A stretch of DNA of 64,000 nt from Streptomyces hyaluromycini (GCF_002217755.1 NZ_BCFL01000017.1:400442-464441), one strand, 5' to 3'; shown: positions 8,188-17,786, counted from the stretch's first letter. Numbers and translations are program-made. Notes: a model not told the origin generated them from the sequence alone.

Positions 8188-9768
8188 ATGGACGCCCTGC
8201 CCCCGTACGACGTCATCGTCATCGGCACCGGTGCCGGCGGCGGCACGCTGGCCCACCGCCTGGCCCCGTCCGGCAAACGGATCCTCGTCCTCGAACGCGG
8301 CGGCTACCTGCCACGCGAACGCGACAACTGGGACTCCACGGCCGTGTTCGTGAAGGCCAAGTACCGGGCCCCGGAGTTCTGGCTGGACCGGCACGGCAAC
8401 GAGTTCCCGCCCGAGGTGAACTACTACGTCGGCGGGAACACCAAGTTCTACGGCGCCGCGCTGTTCCGGCTGCGCCCCGAGGACTTCGGCGAACTCCGCC
8501 ACCACGACGGCATCTCCCCGGCCTGGCCCATCGGTTACGACGACCTGGAGCCGTACTACACCCAGGCGGAGCACCTCTACCTGGTGCACGGCCGGCACGG
8601 CGAGGATCCCTGGGAAGGGCCGTGCAGCGCCCAGTACGCGTATCCGCCGGTCGAACACGAGCCGCGCATCGAGCAGTTGAGCATGGACCTGGAGAAGCAG
8701 GGACTGCACCCCTTCCACCTGCCGATCGGGGTCAACCTCACCCAGGACGAGGACGGCCGGGCCACCCACTCCAGCGTCTGCATCCGCTGCGACCGCGTGG
8801 ACGGCTTCCCCTGCCTGCTGCGCGCCAAGTCGGACGCCCAGGTGATCTGTGTGGAGCCGGCCCTGGAGCACCCGAACGTGGAGATGATCACCAACGCCAG
8901 GGTGACCCGGCTGGAGACCGACGCCGGCGGACGCAGTGTCACCGGCGTCGTCGCGCAGCTCCCGGGCGAGCGGGAGGCCCGGTTCTCGGCCGACATCGTG
9001 GTCGTGGCCTGCGGGGCCGTCAACTCCGCGGCGCTGCTGCTGGCTTCGGCGAACGACCGGCATCCGCGCGGTCTGGCGAACAGCTCGGACGTGGTCGGGC
9101 GGCACTACATGCGTCACAACAACCTGGCGCTGATGGCCGTTTCGGAGGAACCCAACGACACCCGGTTCCAGAAGACCCTCGCCCTGCACGACTGGTACCT
9201 GGGCGCGGACGACTGGGAGTACCCGCTCGGCGGGATCCAGATGCTCGGCAAGTCGGACGCCGAGCAGATCCACGGCGAGGCCCCGCGCTGGGCCGGGGCG
9301 GTCATGCCGGACATGCCGTTCGAGGTCCTGGCCCATCACGCCGTCGACTTCTGGCTGTGCGGGGAGGACCTGCCGCAGCCGGACAACCGGGTGACCCTGG
9401 AGGACGACGGCCGGATCCGGCTCACCCTCGACGAGGGCAACAACATCGCCGGTCTCCAGCGCCTGCGGCACAAACTGCAGCACATGCTGGGCCATCTGGG
9501 CATGCACGAGCACGGTCTGCTGTCCCACAGCATCTACCTGCACAAGGGGATGCCGATCGGTGCCACCGCGCACCAGGCCGGCACGGTGCGTTTCGGCACC
9601 GACCCGGCGTCCTCCGCCCTGGACGTCAACTGCAAGGCGCACGACCTGGACAACCTCTACGTCGTGGACACCAGCTTCTTCCCGAGCATCGGCGCGGTCA
9701 ATCCGTCCCTGACGGCCATCGCCAACGCCCTCCGGGTGGGCGACCACCTGCTGGAGCGGCTGGGCTGA
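8188..9768 (+). CDS. GMC-family FAD oxidoreductase
   Basis: A 526-residue glucose-methanol-choline oxidoreductase. The Rossmann FAD motif VIGTGAGGGTLAHRLAPSGK begins about residue 11, which supports ATG 8188 rather than in-frame starts about 100 bp upstream. Catalytic C-terminal motifs are ATAHQAGTVRFGTDP and VVDTSFFPSIGAVNPSLTAI. Two CxxC-like patches (VCIRCDRVDGFPC) are typical of the bacterial branch. Neighbouring SDR and hydrolase suggest oxidation of a sugar-like or small alcohol substrate, by context only. Confidence 0.92.
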   Translation: MDALPPYDVIVIGTGAGGGTLAHRLAPSGKRILVLERGGYLPRERDNWDSTAVFVKAKYRAPEFWLDRHGNEFPPEVNYYVGGNTKFYGAALFRLRPEDFGELRHHDGISPAWPIGYDDLEPYYTQAEHLYLVHGRHGEDPWEGPCSAQYAYPPVEHEPRIEQLSMDLEKQGLHPFHLPIGVNLTQDEDGRATHSSVCIRCDRVDGFPCLLRAKSDAQVICVEPALEHPNVEMITNARVTRLETDAGGRSVTGVVAQLPGEREARFSADIVVVACGAVNSAALLLASANDRHPRGLANSSDVVGRHYMRHNNLALMAVSEEPNDTRFQKTLALHDWYLGADDWEYPLGGIQMLGKSDAEQIHGEAPRWAGAVMPDMPFEVLAHHAVDFWLCGEDLPQPDNRVTLEDDGRIRLTLDEGNNIAGLQRLRHKLQHMLGHLGMHEHGLLSHSIYLHKGMPIGATAHQAGTVRFGTDPASSALDVNCKAHDLDNLYVVDTSFFPSIGAVNPSLTAIANALRVGDHLLERLG

Positions 9769-9963
9769 GCCTCCGCCGGGCGTCCGGCCCCCTGCCGGGC
9801 CTGCGCCGGCGCCCGGCCCCCGACCGGGCGAAGTTCCTCCGCCGGGCAGCGCAACGCGCTCCGCCGGGGCGCGCCCACGTCTCTCCCCGGTGCTTGTCTG
9901 ATGCCCGGATTGCCGGGCGACGGGCCCGGCGGAAGCGGGCACGCAGTGGAGGAGCAGGACATC

Positions 9964-10812
9964 GTGAGTTCCACCGAGGGGACGTCCGGGACACCGCAGA
10001 GCGTGATCCCCGCCCATCTGCTGCGCGGGCAGAAGGCGCTGGTGACCGGCGCGAACTCCGGTATCGGCAGGGCGACGGCCGTCGCCCTGGGCCGGGCCGG
10101 GGCCGATGTCGTGGTCAACTACGTGGCGGGCAAGGACGAGGCCGAGAAGGTGGTCGAGGAGATCACCGGATTCGGGGTCCGGGCGGCCGCCTACGAGGCG
10201 GACGTCTCCGACGAGCAGCAGGTCGTCGCCATGACGGACCGGATGGTCCGGGAGTTCGGCACGATCGACATCCTGGTCGCCAACGCGGGACTCCAGCGGG
10301 ACGCCCCGTTCACCGAGATGACCCTCGCCCAGTGGCAGAAGGTCCTGGACGTCAACCTCACCGGACAGTTCCTGTGCGCCCGCGAGGCGACGAAGGAGTT
10401 CCTGCGCCGCGGTGTCGTGCCCGAGGTGTCGCGCGCGGCCGGGAAGATCATCTGCATGAGCTCGGTGCACCAGATCATCCCGTGGGCCGGGCACGTCAAC
10501 TACGCCTCCTCCAAGGGCGGGGTGCAGATGATGATGGAGACGCTGGCCCAGGAACTCGCGCCGAAGAAGATCCGGGTGAACGCGATCGCCCCCGGGGCCA
10601 TCAAGACCCCTATCAACCGCAGCGCCTGGGAGACGCCCCAGGCCCGGGAGGACCTGCTGCGGCTGATCCCCTACGACCGCATCGGCGACCCCGAGGACAT
10701 CGGCCACGCGGCCGTGGGCCTCGCCTCCGACCTCATGGACTACGTGGTGGGCACCACCCTCTACGTCGACGGCGGGATGACGCTCTTCCCGGGCTTCGCC
10801 ACCGGCGGCTGA
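9964..10812 (+). CDS. SDR oxidoreductase (glucose 1-dehydrogenase-like)
   Basis: A 282-residue classical short-chain dehydrogenase. Cofactor motif TGANSGIGRA, NAG motif LVANAGLQ, catalytic Ser (ICMSSVHQ) and YxxxK (YASSKGG). Start GTG 9964 follows GGAGGAG at 9948-9954 with a 9-nt spacer; a start at 9901 lacks a ribosome site. The C-terminus YVDGGMTLFPGFATGG is typical of glucose 1-dehydrogenase-type SDRs. Separated from the GMC gene by 195 bp. Confidence 0.92.
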   Translation: MSSTEGTSGTPQSVIPAHLLRGQKALVTGANSGIGRATAVALGRAGADVVVNYVAGKDEAEKVVEEITGFGVRAAAYEADVSDEQQVVAMTDRMVREFGTIDILVANAGLQRDAPFTEMTLAQWQKVLDVNLTGQFLCAREATKEFLRRGVVPEVSRAAGKIICMSSVHQIIPWAGHVNYASSKGGVQMMMETLAQELAPKKIRVNAIAPGAIKTPINRSAWETPQAREDLLRLIPYDRIGDPEDIGHAAVGLASDLMDYVVGTTLYVDGGMTLFPGFATGG

Positions 10813-10861
10813 CACCGGCGGCCGACCCGTCCCATCCGCGCCGGCCCCGGAGAGACGACAC

Positions 10862-12310
10862 ATGCACACGGTCCACACGGTCCTGCTGGCGGACGTACCG
10901 GCGCAGACGCTGCCGGCCAGATCGATGATGGCCTTCACCCTGGCCTCCCACATCATCCTGGTGCCCCTGGGCGTGGCGCTGCCGCTGATCACGCTCGTCA
11001 TGCACGGCTACGGCCTGCGCCGCGGCGACGCCACCGCCCTGCTCCTCGCCCGGCGGTGGTCGGCCGTCATGGCGGTGCAGTTCGCGATCGGCGTGGTCAC
11101 CGGCACGGTGCTGTCCTTCGAGTTCGGACTGCTGTGGCCGGGCATGATGGGCCGCTGGGGCGATGTCTTCGGCATCGGCTTCGGCATCGAGGCATGGGCG
11201 TTCTTCCTGGAGGCCGTCCTCATCGCCATCTACCTCTACGGCTGGCGAAGGCTTCCCTCCCGGACCCACTTCCTGCTCGGACTGCCCCTGCCGGTGGTGG
11301 CCCTGCTCGGCGCCTTCGGCATCCTGGCGGCCAACTCGTGGATGAACACCCCGCGCGGCTTCACCCTCGACTCCGCCGGCAACCCGGTCGACGTGAAGAT
11401 CTGGAAGGCGGTCTTCACCCCGATGTTCGGCCCGGAGTACTGGCACTTCGTCTTCGCGATGTTCGTGACGGCGGGCTATGTCGTGGCCGGCGTCTACGCC
11501 ACGGGATGGCTGCGCGGCCGCCGGGACCACTACCACCGGCTCGGCTTCACCATCCCCTTCACGCTCGCCGCGGTGTGCACGCCCGTGCAGTTCGTGCTCG
11601 GCGACTCCATCGCGCGCCAGGTCTTCCAGAAGCAACCGGTGAAGTTCGCCGGCATGGAGATCGTCTGGAAGACCGCCACCCACCAGACGGAGTACCTGTA
11701 CGGCCGGCTCCACCCGGACGGCACCGTCACCGGCGGCATCGGGATCCCGGGGCTCGACTCCGTCCTGGCGGGCTTCCGCCCGGACACCCGGGTCACCGGA
11801 CTCACCTCGGTCCCCGCGGCCGACCGGCCGACGCCCACCCAGGCCACCATCGCCCACTGGGCCTTCGACACCATGGTCGGGATCGGCTCGCTGCTGCTCC
11901 TGCTCGCGCTCTGGTACGGCGTCCTGTGGCTCCGGCGCCGCCGGCTGCCCGCCTCCCCGTGGTTCTTCCGCGCCGCGGCGTGCGCGGGCGTCGCCTCCGT
12001 GGCCGCCGTCGAGTGCGGCTGGATCACCACCGAGGTCGGCCGCCAGCCCTGGATCGTCTACCAGAACATGCGGGTGGCCGAGGCGGTGACGGCGACCCGC
12101 TCCACCGGCCTGTGGATCATGTTCGCGGTGGTCGTCGTCGTGTACGTCTTCGTGTTCGGATCGTTCCTCGCGGTGCTGCTGAAGATGCGCGCACGCTGGC
12201 GGCTCGCCGACGAGCAGGGCGGACCGCGCCCGCCGAAGCAGACACCGGAGTCCGACACACCCGAGACGGACACGCCGTACGGGCCCCGCCCGGCCGGGAG
12301 CCGGCTGTGA
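10862..12310 (+). CDS. cydA: Cytochrome bd oxidase subunit I
   Basis: A 482-residue multi-spanning CydA. Conserved elements: N-terminal SHIILVPLGV with the haem b595 His, EYWHFVFAMFVTAGY with the b558 His, and the GWITTEVGRQPW signature in the last third. The loop between helices 6 and 7 is short, as in the CIO-type branch. The C-terminal 40 residues are a Pro/Thr-rich cytoplasmic tail. It overlaps cydB by 4 bp (GTGA). Terminal quinol oxidase for low oxygen; no cydCD haem exporter is in the window. Confidence 0.96.
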   Translation: MHTVHTVLLADVPAQTLPARSMMAFTLASHIILVPLGVALPLITLVMHGYGLRRGDATALLLARRWSAVMAVQFAIGVVTGTVLSFEFGLLWPGMMGRWGDVFGIGFGIEAWAFFLEAVLIAIYLYGWRRLPSRTHFLLGLPLPVVALLGAFGILAANSWMNTPRGFTLDSAGNPVDVKIWKAVFTPMFGPEYWHFVFAMFVTAGYVVAGVYATGWLRGRRDHYHRLGFTIPFTLAAVCTPVQFVLGDSIARQVFQKQPVKFAGMEIVWKTATHQTEYLYGRLHPDGTVTGGIGIPGLDSVLAGFRPDTRVTGLTSVPAADRPTPTQATIAHWAFDTMVGIGSLLLLLALWYGVLWLRRRRLPASPWFFRAAACAGVASVAAVECGWITTEVGRQPWIVYQNMRVAEAVTATRSTGLWIMFAVVVVVYVFVFGSFLAVLLKMRARWRLADEQGGPRPPKQTPESDTPETDTPYGPRPAGSRL

Positions 12311-13335
12311 TCGCCGGGGTCATGGCCGTCGTCCTGCTGCTCGCGGTGGCCGCCTACGCCTGCGGCGGGGGCACCGACTACGGCGCCGGTTTCTGGGACC
12401 TGACCGCGGGCGGCGCGGCGCGCGGCAAGCGTCCGCGCCGGCTGATCGACCACGCGATGGAGCCCGTCTGGGAGGTCAACAACGTCTGGCTGATCTTCGT
12501 ACTGGTGATCATGTGGACGGGTTTCCCCGTCCTCTTCCAGCGGGTCTTCACCACGATGTGGCTGCCCCTGGCACTGGCCGCCGTGGGCATCGTGCTGCGC
12601 GGCGCCGGCTTCGCCCTGCGCAGGCCCGTCCGGCGGCTGGCCGGCCGACGCCTGTACGGGGCGGTCTTCGCCGTCTCCTCGCTGCTGACCCCGTTCTTCC
12701 TCGGTGCCGCGGCCGGCGGAGTGGCCTCGGGCCGGGCGACCGCCACCGCGACGGCGTCCACGGACGCCTGGGCCAACCCCACGTCCCTGCTGTTCGGCCT
12801 GCTGGCCGTCGCGGCCACGGCGACGCTCGGCGCCGTCTTCCTCGCCGCGGACGCCCGCCGCTTCGCCGCACCGGACCTGGACCGCTACTTCCGCCGACGC
12901 GCCTTTGGCGCCCTCGCCGCCGTCGCCGTGCTCGCCGCCGTCACCCTCTTCGTCACCCACGGCGACGCGCCCCATGTCTGGCACGGCCTCACGCACGGCG
13001 TCGGTCTCGTCTTCGTCGTCGTGGCGGTGCTGGCCACCCTCGCCACCGCATGGCTGCTGACCCGCCCTTCCGGGGCCTGGTCCCGGGTCACGGCGGTCGG
13101 CGTGGTCGCCGCCGCCGTCATCGCCTGGGGCATGGCGCAGCGCCCCTACCTCGTCCCGACCTCGCTGACCGTCGCCGAGGGCGCGGGGGCGCACACCACA
13201 CTGCGCTGGCTGGGGCTCGTCACCCTCATCGCCGTCGTCCTGATCGTCCCCGCGGTCGCCTTCCTGTACTGGCTGGACACCCACGGCGAACTGGAGAGCC
13301 TCACCGACGCCGACCTGCGGCGGGACAGCCCTTAG
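12307..13335 (+). CDS. cydB: Cytochrome bd oxidase subunit II
   Basis: A 342-residue CydB with about eight hydrophobic segments and the N-terminal pattern GTDYGAGFWDL, then EPVWEVNNVWLIF. Start GTG 12307 overlaps the cydA TGA. The stop codon TAG (13333-13335) is the first triplet of an inverted-repeat element (see repeat at 13333), so the present C-terminus (DLRRDSP) may have been set by that insertion. Confidence 0.95.
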   Translation: MIAGVMAVVLLLAVAAYACGGGTDYGAGFWDLTAGGAARGKRPRRLIDHAMEPVWEVNNVWLIFVLVIMWTGFPVLFQRVFTTMWLPLALAAVGIVLRGAGFALRRPVRRLAGRRLYGAVFAVSSLLTPFFLGAAAGGVASGRATATATASTDAWANPTSLLFGLLAVAATATLGAVFLAADARRFAAPDLDRYFRRRAFGALAAVAVLAAVTLFVTHGDAPHVWHGLTHGVGLVFVVVAVLATLATAWLLTRPSGAWSRVTAVGVVAAAVIAWGMAQRPYLVPTSLTVAEGAGAHTTLRWLGLVTLIAVVLIVPAVAFLYWLDTHGELESLTDADLRRDSP

Positions 13336-13602
13336 GGCCTGTCGTTTGGATCCTGCCGGCGTCGCGGGCGTGGCACGCACTCCCCCACTGCCCTAAAGGC
13401 GTGGGGGACCCCCAGCCGCGTTGTCGTCACTCGCCGACGTCCCCCAGCCTTCGGCCGGGAGGTGCCCCCACCGCGTCGCCCGCCGCGGCAGCGGCTGATC
13501 GTCTACGCCTCCTCCGCCTTGCAGCTGCACGCACCACGCCCCGCTCGGGTCGGCCGACAAGGCACCGTGAGCCAGGCCGGCCTGATCCAACGACAGGCCC
13601 TA
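13333..13602. mobile_element. MITE-like inverted-repeat element
   Basis: A 270-bp segment bounded by near-perfect terminal inverted repeats: left TTAGGGCCTGTCGTTTGGAT from 13332, right end (read on the minus strand from 13602) CTAGGGCCTGTCGTTGGATC. No transposase is encoded; inner sequence has small GC hairpins such as GTGGGGGACCCCCAG. The outermost bases TTAG and CTAG fit a YTAR-type target. It lies exactly between two convergent genes and supplies the TAG stop of each. It may also act as a bidirectional terminator. Family assignment is inference. Confidence 0.65.
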
Positions 13603-15465
13603 GGAGCCGTGCCGGACGAGTCCGGGCTTCCGGTTGTCGAGGGCCTCGTTGAGGGTGATGGCCGAGTCGATGAGGGCGAGATGGGTGAACGCCTGCGGGA
13701 AGTTGCCGAGCTGACGGCCCGTCGGGTCGATCTCCTCGGAGTACAGGCCCAGGTGGTTGGCGTACCCCATCATCTTCTCGAACACGAGCCTCGCCCGGTC
13801 GATGCGTCCCGCGCGCGCCAGGGCGTCGACGTACATGAACGTGCACAGCGAGAAGGTGCCCTCCGAGCCGCGCAGGCCGTCCGGCGAGGCGTCCGGGTTG
13901 TAGCGGTAGACCAGGCTGTCGCTGACCAGTTCCTCCTCCATGGCGTCCAAGGTCGACGCCCACATCGGATCCCCGGGGGTGAGGAACCCGACCGTCGCCA
14001 TGCGCAGCAGCGAGGAGTCCAGGACCTCACTGCCGTAGTGCTGGACGAAGGCCCGCCGGTCCTCGCTCCAGCCCTTGGCCATGACCTGCTCGTAGACGGC
14101 GTCCCGTTCGGCCTGCCAGCGGCCGGCCGCGGACGGCCACCCCTTCGACTGGGCGAGGCGCAGCGCGCGGTCGAACGCCACCCATGACATCACCCGGCCG
14201 TACGTGAAGTCCTGGCGGCCGCCGCGGGTCTCCCAGATGCCCTCCTCCGCCTGGTCCCAGTGGTCGGCCAGCCAGTCCAGGTCCGTGCGCAGCGAGGTCC
14301 AGCCCCCGTGCCCGACCTGGAAGCCGTGCTGGTGCGCGAAGTAGATGCTGTCCAGCGCCTCGCCGTAGATGTCCAGTTGGAGCTGGGTGGCGGCGCCGTT
14401 GCCGATCCGGACCGGAGCGGACCCCTCGTAGCCCTCCCAGTGGTCGAGGATCTGCTCGTTCAGGTCGGAGGAGCCGTCGACCTTGTACATGATGTTGAGC
14501 GGGCCCGTGTTCCCGCCGCCGCCGGCCCGCTCCTTGACCCGGTCGCTCAGCCAGATGATGAACGCCCTCGCTTCCTCCGTGAAGCCCAGTCCCAGCAGGG
14601 CGTACACGGAGAAGGAGGCGTCCCGGATCCAGGTGAAGCGGTAGTCCCAGTTGCGTTCGCCGCCCAGTTGTTCCGGGAGCGCCGCCGTGGGAGCGGCCAC
14701 CACGGCACCGCTGGGCGCGAAGGTCATGAGCTTCAGCGTGATCGCGGACCGCTCCACCACCTCCCGCCAGCGCCCGGTGTAGCGGGACTGCGCCAGCCAG
14801 GAGCGCCAGAACTCCGCCGTCTCCTCGAAGAGCCGTTCGTGTTCGTCGCGCCGGACCTCCCTGGGCGGTCCCCCGGCACCCATCTCCAGAATCAGCCCGC
14901 GCTGCTGACCGGCCTCCAGCGTCAGCGTGACCTGCAGGTCGGCGTCCCGGTGCGTCAGAATGTCCCCGAGCCGCTCGTCCTCCGGCTCCCGGATCGGGTG
15001 CACGGTGAGTTCCGTGCCGTCCTCCGCGACGAAGACCGCCCCGTGCGGGGTGATGTGCACCTCGTGTTTGCTGAGCCCGTAGTCGAACCGTGGGGCGATC
15101 TCCACGTCGAACGTCATGGTGCCGCGCACACAGCGGACCAGGCGGACCAGCCGGTGCCGGTCCGTGACCGTCGTCCCGGTCACGGGCATGAAGTCGACCA
15201 CCTCACCGGCGCCCGCCTCGGTCATGAACCGGGTCACCAGGATCGCGGTGTCGGGCAGGTACAACTGCTTGGTCGAATGGGTCGGATGCGCCGGCCGGAC
15301 CGTGCAGTGGCCGCCCCTGTCCTTGTCCAGAAGCGCCCCGAACACACTCGGCGAGTCGAACCGCGGGGAGCAGAACCAGTCGAGCGTCCCGTCGGTGGTG
15401 ACCAGCGCCGCCGTCTGCAGATCGCCGATCAGCCCGTGGTTCTCGATGAGCGGGTATTCGTCCAT
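13600..15465 (-). CDS. GH15 glucoamylase/trehalase-family glycosidase
   Basis: A 621-residue cytoplasmic GH15 protein. Start ATG 15465 (MDEYPLIENHGLIGDLQTAA) follows a GGAAGG ribosome site; the usual N-terminus of this actinobacterial family is reproduced. Family motifs: DWFCSPRFDSPSVFG, NWDYRFTWIRDASFSVYALL and the C-terminal FSLCTFMYVDALARAG. The stop TAG is inside the right end of the inverted-repeat element. Such proteins hydrolyse alpha-glucans or trehalose; the exact substrate cannot be told from sequence. Confidence 0.94.
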   Translation of the reverse strand: MDEYPLIENHGLIGDLQTAALVTTDGTLDWFCSPRFDSPSVFGALLDKDRGGHCTVRPAHPTHSTKQLYLPDTAILVTRFMTEAGAGEVVDFMPVTGTTVTDRHRLVRLVRCVRGTMTFDVEIAPRFDYGLSKHEVHITPHGAVFVAEDGTELTVHPIREPEDERLGDILTHRDADLQVTLTLEAGQQRGLILEMGAGGPPREVRRDEHERLFEETAEFWRSWLAQSRYTGRWREVVERSAITLKLMTFAPSGAVVAAPTAALPEQLGGERNWDYRFTWIRDASFSVYALLGLGFTEEARAFIIWLSDRVKERAGGGGNTGPLNIMYKVDGSSDLNEQILDHWEGYEGSAPVRIGNGAATQLQLDIYGEALDSIYFAHQHGFQVGHGGWTSLRTDLDWLADHWDQAEEGIWETRGGRQDFTYGRVMSWVAFDRALRLAQSKGWPSAAGRWQAERDAVYEQVMAKGWSEDRRAFVQHYGSEVLDSSLLRMATVGFLTPGDPMWASTLDAMEEELVSDSLVYRYNPDASPDGLRGSEGTFSLCTFMYVDALARAGRIDRARLVFEKMMGYANHLGLYSEEIDPTGRQLGNFPQAFTHLALIDSAITLNEALDNRKPGLVRHGS

Positions 15466-15584
15466 CGGGGCGCCCCTTCCGGCATGCGATTCACCCGAAT
15501 GCACCCCCTCGGTCAGCCTATGCCGGAGCACCTGCTCCGGCTCGTCGGGCGGCGGCGGTGCGTGAGCGTCCGCTTCAGGCCGCT

Positions 15585-17000
15585 TCAGGGCCCGGACGGC
15601 GACAGCGGGAGGCGGGCGACGACGGCGGCGCCGTGCGGGCGGGGTTCGACGCGGAGAGTGCCGTGGTGCTGACGGGCGATGTCGCGGGCGATGGCCAGCC
15701 CGAGGCCGGCTCCGCCCAGGTCCCGGCTGCGGGCGTCGTCCAGGCGGGTGAAGCGCTCGAAGATCCGCTCACGGTCGGCCTCGGGAATGCCGGGTCCGTC
15801 GTCGGTCACCTCCAGTACGGCCAGGCGGGCGTCCTGGTCGGTGCGCAGCACCAGTTCGATGCGGCGGTCGGCATGCCGTTGGGCGTTGTCGAGGAGGTTG
15901 GTGAGGAGCCTGACCAGCCAGCCGCGGTTGCCCTCCACGGTGAGGCCCGGTTGCAGCCTGGTGTCGACGGGGAGCCGGTCGCCGTGGCGCGCGGCGACGG
16001 TCGTACGGCAGAGTTCGGCCATGTCCAGCGGGACGCGGCTGACCGGCTCGGCCGCATCCAGACGGGCGAGGAGCAGCAGGTCGGAGGCGAGGTCCTGGAG
16101 CCGGACGGTGTCCTCCAGGGCGTCGCTGACCAGGTCGGGCCACAGGGCCGGGTCCGGATGGGCGAGGGCGACCTCCAGCTGGGTGCGCAGGACGGTGATG
16201 GGGCTGCGCAGTTCGTGCGAGGCGTCGGCGATGAACCGGCGCTGGCGCACGACGGCGTCCTCCAGGCGGTCGAGGGTGGTGTTCATGGTGCGGGCGAGGC
16301 GGGCTACCTCGTCCTGGGCGGCCGGTACCGGGACGCGGCGGTGCAGGGCGTGTCCGGTGATCTCGGCGACCTCGGCGCGGATGGCCTCCACCGGACGCAG
16401 GGCCCGGCCGGTCACCCACCAGGTGACCAGGGCGACGGTGGCCAGCAGCAGCGGTGTGCCGATGCCCAGCGCGGCCTTGGTGATCTCGTCGGCCGCGTCC
16501 GCGTCCCGCAGCGACGTGCCCGCGTACACGGTGACCGTGCCGCCGGGGGTCCGGGCGGTGACGGCGACGATCCGCTGGCGGTGTCCTTCGCCGAACGGTT
16601 CGCCGGACCAGGTGGCGCGCAGCTTGCCCTCGTGCGGGCGCAGGTGGGCGACGGCCGGGCGGCCGACGAGGTTCTGGCTGGCGGCCACCACGCGCCCGCC
16701 GCTGTCGACGACCTGGATGAAGTCGGCGCCGTGGGAGAGCGGCAGCAGGTCGGGCAGCTTGCCCTCGGCGGCCAGCTGACCGACGGTGTCCGCCTGCGCG
16801 GTGGCCGCGTCGTTGGCGTTGCGCTGGAGGTCGGTGTGCAGCATCGCGAACAGCGCGAAGGAGGCCGCGGTCAGTGCGAGGGCGACGACCGCGGTCGCCC
16901 CGAGCGTCGCCCGGGCCCGCACCGATCCCGGCCACGGGTGCCGTACGAGCCGCACGAGCCGCACGGCGGCGAAGCGCAGGCGCCGGATCGCCGCCGGCAT
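15585..17000 (-). CDS. OmpR-partner sensor histidine kinase
   Basis: A 471-residue membrane kinase. TM1 about residues 25-50 (LGATAVVALALTAASFALF), periplasmic sensor of about 120 residues, TM2 (LGIGTPLLLATVALVTWWVT), HAMP, H-box FIADASHELRSPITVL, N-box NLLDNAQRHA, G1 DDGPGIPE, G2 GAGLGLAIARDIARQHHG. ATG 17000 is chosen; it leaves 37 bp to the response-regulator stop. Cotranscribed downstream of that regulator. Confidence 0.94.
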   Translation of the reverse strand: MPAAIRRLRFAAVRLVRLVRHPWPGSVRARATLGATAVVALALTAASFALFAMLHTDLQRNANDAATAQADTVGQLAAEGKLPDLLPLSHGADFIQVVDSGGRVVAASQNLVGRPAVAHLRPHEGKLRATWSGEPFGEGHRQRIVAVTARTPGGTVTVYAGTSLRDADAADEITKAALGIGTPLLLATVALVTWWVTGRALRPVEAIRAEVAEITGHALHRRVPVPAAQDEVARLARTMNTTLDRLEDAVVRQRRFIADASHELRSPITVLRTQLEVALAHPDPALWPDLVSDALEDTVRLQDLASDLLLLARLDAAEPVSRVPLDMAELCRTTVAARHGDRLPVDTRLQPGLTVEGNRGWLVRLLTNLLDNAQRHADRRIELVLRTDQDARLAVLEVTDDGPGIPEADRERIFERFTRLDDARSRDLGGAGLGLAIARDIARQHHGTLRVEPRPHGAAVVARLPLSPSGP

Positions 17001-17037
17001 CTCGCCGGCGCGCGGGACGAGTCGTCCCGGCCGGGTC

Positions 17038-17715
17038 CTAGCCACCGTCGGCCGCCAGCCGGTAGCCGGCGCCGCGGATGGTCTCCAGGGCGCAGCGCCC
17101 GAAGGCGGTGTCGATCTTGCGGCGTACGGCGCTGACGTGGACCTCGACGACATTGGGGTCCGCCTCGGAGGCCGAGTCCCAGACGTGTTCGAGGATCTCG
17201 CGCTTGGACACCACCTCGCCGGCCCGCCGGGCCAGGTACTCCAGAATGGCGAACTCCCGTGCCGTGAGCCGGACTTCGGTGCCGCTGCGGACGCAGGTGT
17301 GCCCGGCCGGATCGATCACCAGGTCACCGAGCCGGAATGCCGGAGGGACCCGGTGGCCGGTGCGACGGTGGAGCGCGCGGAGCCGGGCGACCAGGACGAC
17401 GTAGGAGAACGGCTTGGACAGGAAGTCGTCGGCACCGGTGTCCAGCGCCTCGGCCTCGTCGTACTCCCCGTCCTTGGCGGTGAGCATCAGGATCGGTGTG
17501 TCGCTCCCGGCCGAACGCAGCCTGGCGCAGACCCGGTAGCCGTTGAGGCCGGGCAGCATGATGTCGAGCACGACCACGTCGTAGCTGCGCTCCAGGGCGA
17601 GCCACAGTCCCTGGTTCCCGTCGTGGGCGACATCGACGGTGAACCCTTCCGCCCTGAGACCTCGCTGCAGAGCGGCAGCCAGCCGCTTCTCGTCCTCGAC
17701 CACCAGTACGCGCAC
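17038..17715 (-). CDS. OmpR-family response regulator
   Basis: A 225-residue regulator: receiver domain (MRVLVVEDEKRLAAAL, acceptor Asp in VVVLDIMLPGLNG, Lys in LSKPFSYVVL) and winged-helix C-domain (LTAREFAILEYLARRAGEVV, then VVEVHVSAVRRKID). Start is GTG 17715 with GAGG upstream. It is divergent from a PepSY protein, an arrangement often seen for CseB/PhoP-like regulators whose PepSY target is under their control. Confidence 0.95.
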   Translation of the reverse strand: MRVLVVEDEKRLAAALQRGLRAEGFTVDVAHDGNQGLWLALERSYDVVVLDIMLPGLNGYRVCARLRSAGSDTPILMLTAKDGEYDEAEALDTGADDFLSKPFSYVVLVARLRALHRRTGHRVPPAFRLGDLVIDPAGHTCVRSGTEVRLTAREFAILEYLARRAGEVVSKREILEHVWDSASEADPNVVEVHVSAVRRKIDTAFGRCALETIRGAGYRLAADGG

Positions 17716-17745
17716 GTCATACAGCCTCGCACGCCGGACGGACGG

Positions 17746-17786
17746 TGGCTGAAGACGCCTTCAGCCACCTTCAGCCTGGCTTCAGC
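17746..17786. promoter_or_regulatory. CTTCAGCC direct-repeat operator
   Basis: Three TTCAGC copies at 17760, 17770 and 17781 (10- and 11-bp steps, about one helical turn each) plus an inverted GGCTGAAG at 17747-17754. Helically phased direct repeats are the usual binding pattern of OmpR-type dimers, and the site lies in the divergent promoter between the regulator and the PepSY gene. Confidence 0.6.

Noticed and set aside
3797..10812. Natural-product biosynthetic gene cluster around the P450 and oxidoreductases
   Set aside because: No PKS, NRPS, terpene or RiPP core enzyme is present; these are stand-alone redox genes.
6877..11001. Minus-strand open frame of 1374 codons across the hydrolase, GMC, SDR and cydA genes
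   Set aside because: It is antisense to four recognisable genes and its translation is low-complexity Gly/His/Asp/Val; an artefact of high GC.
15466..15531. GH15 start at 15531
   Set aside because: ATG 15465 has a proper ribosome site and matches the family N-terminus.
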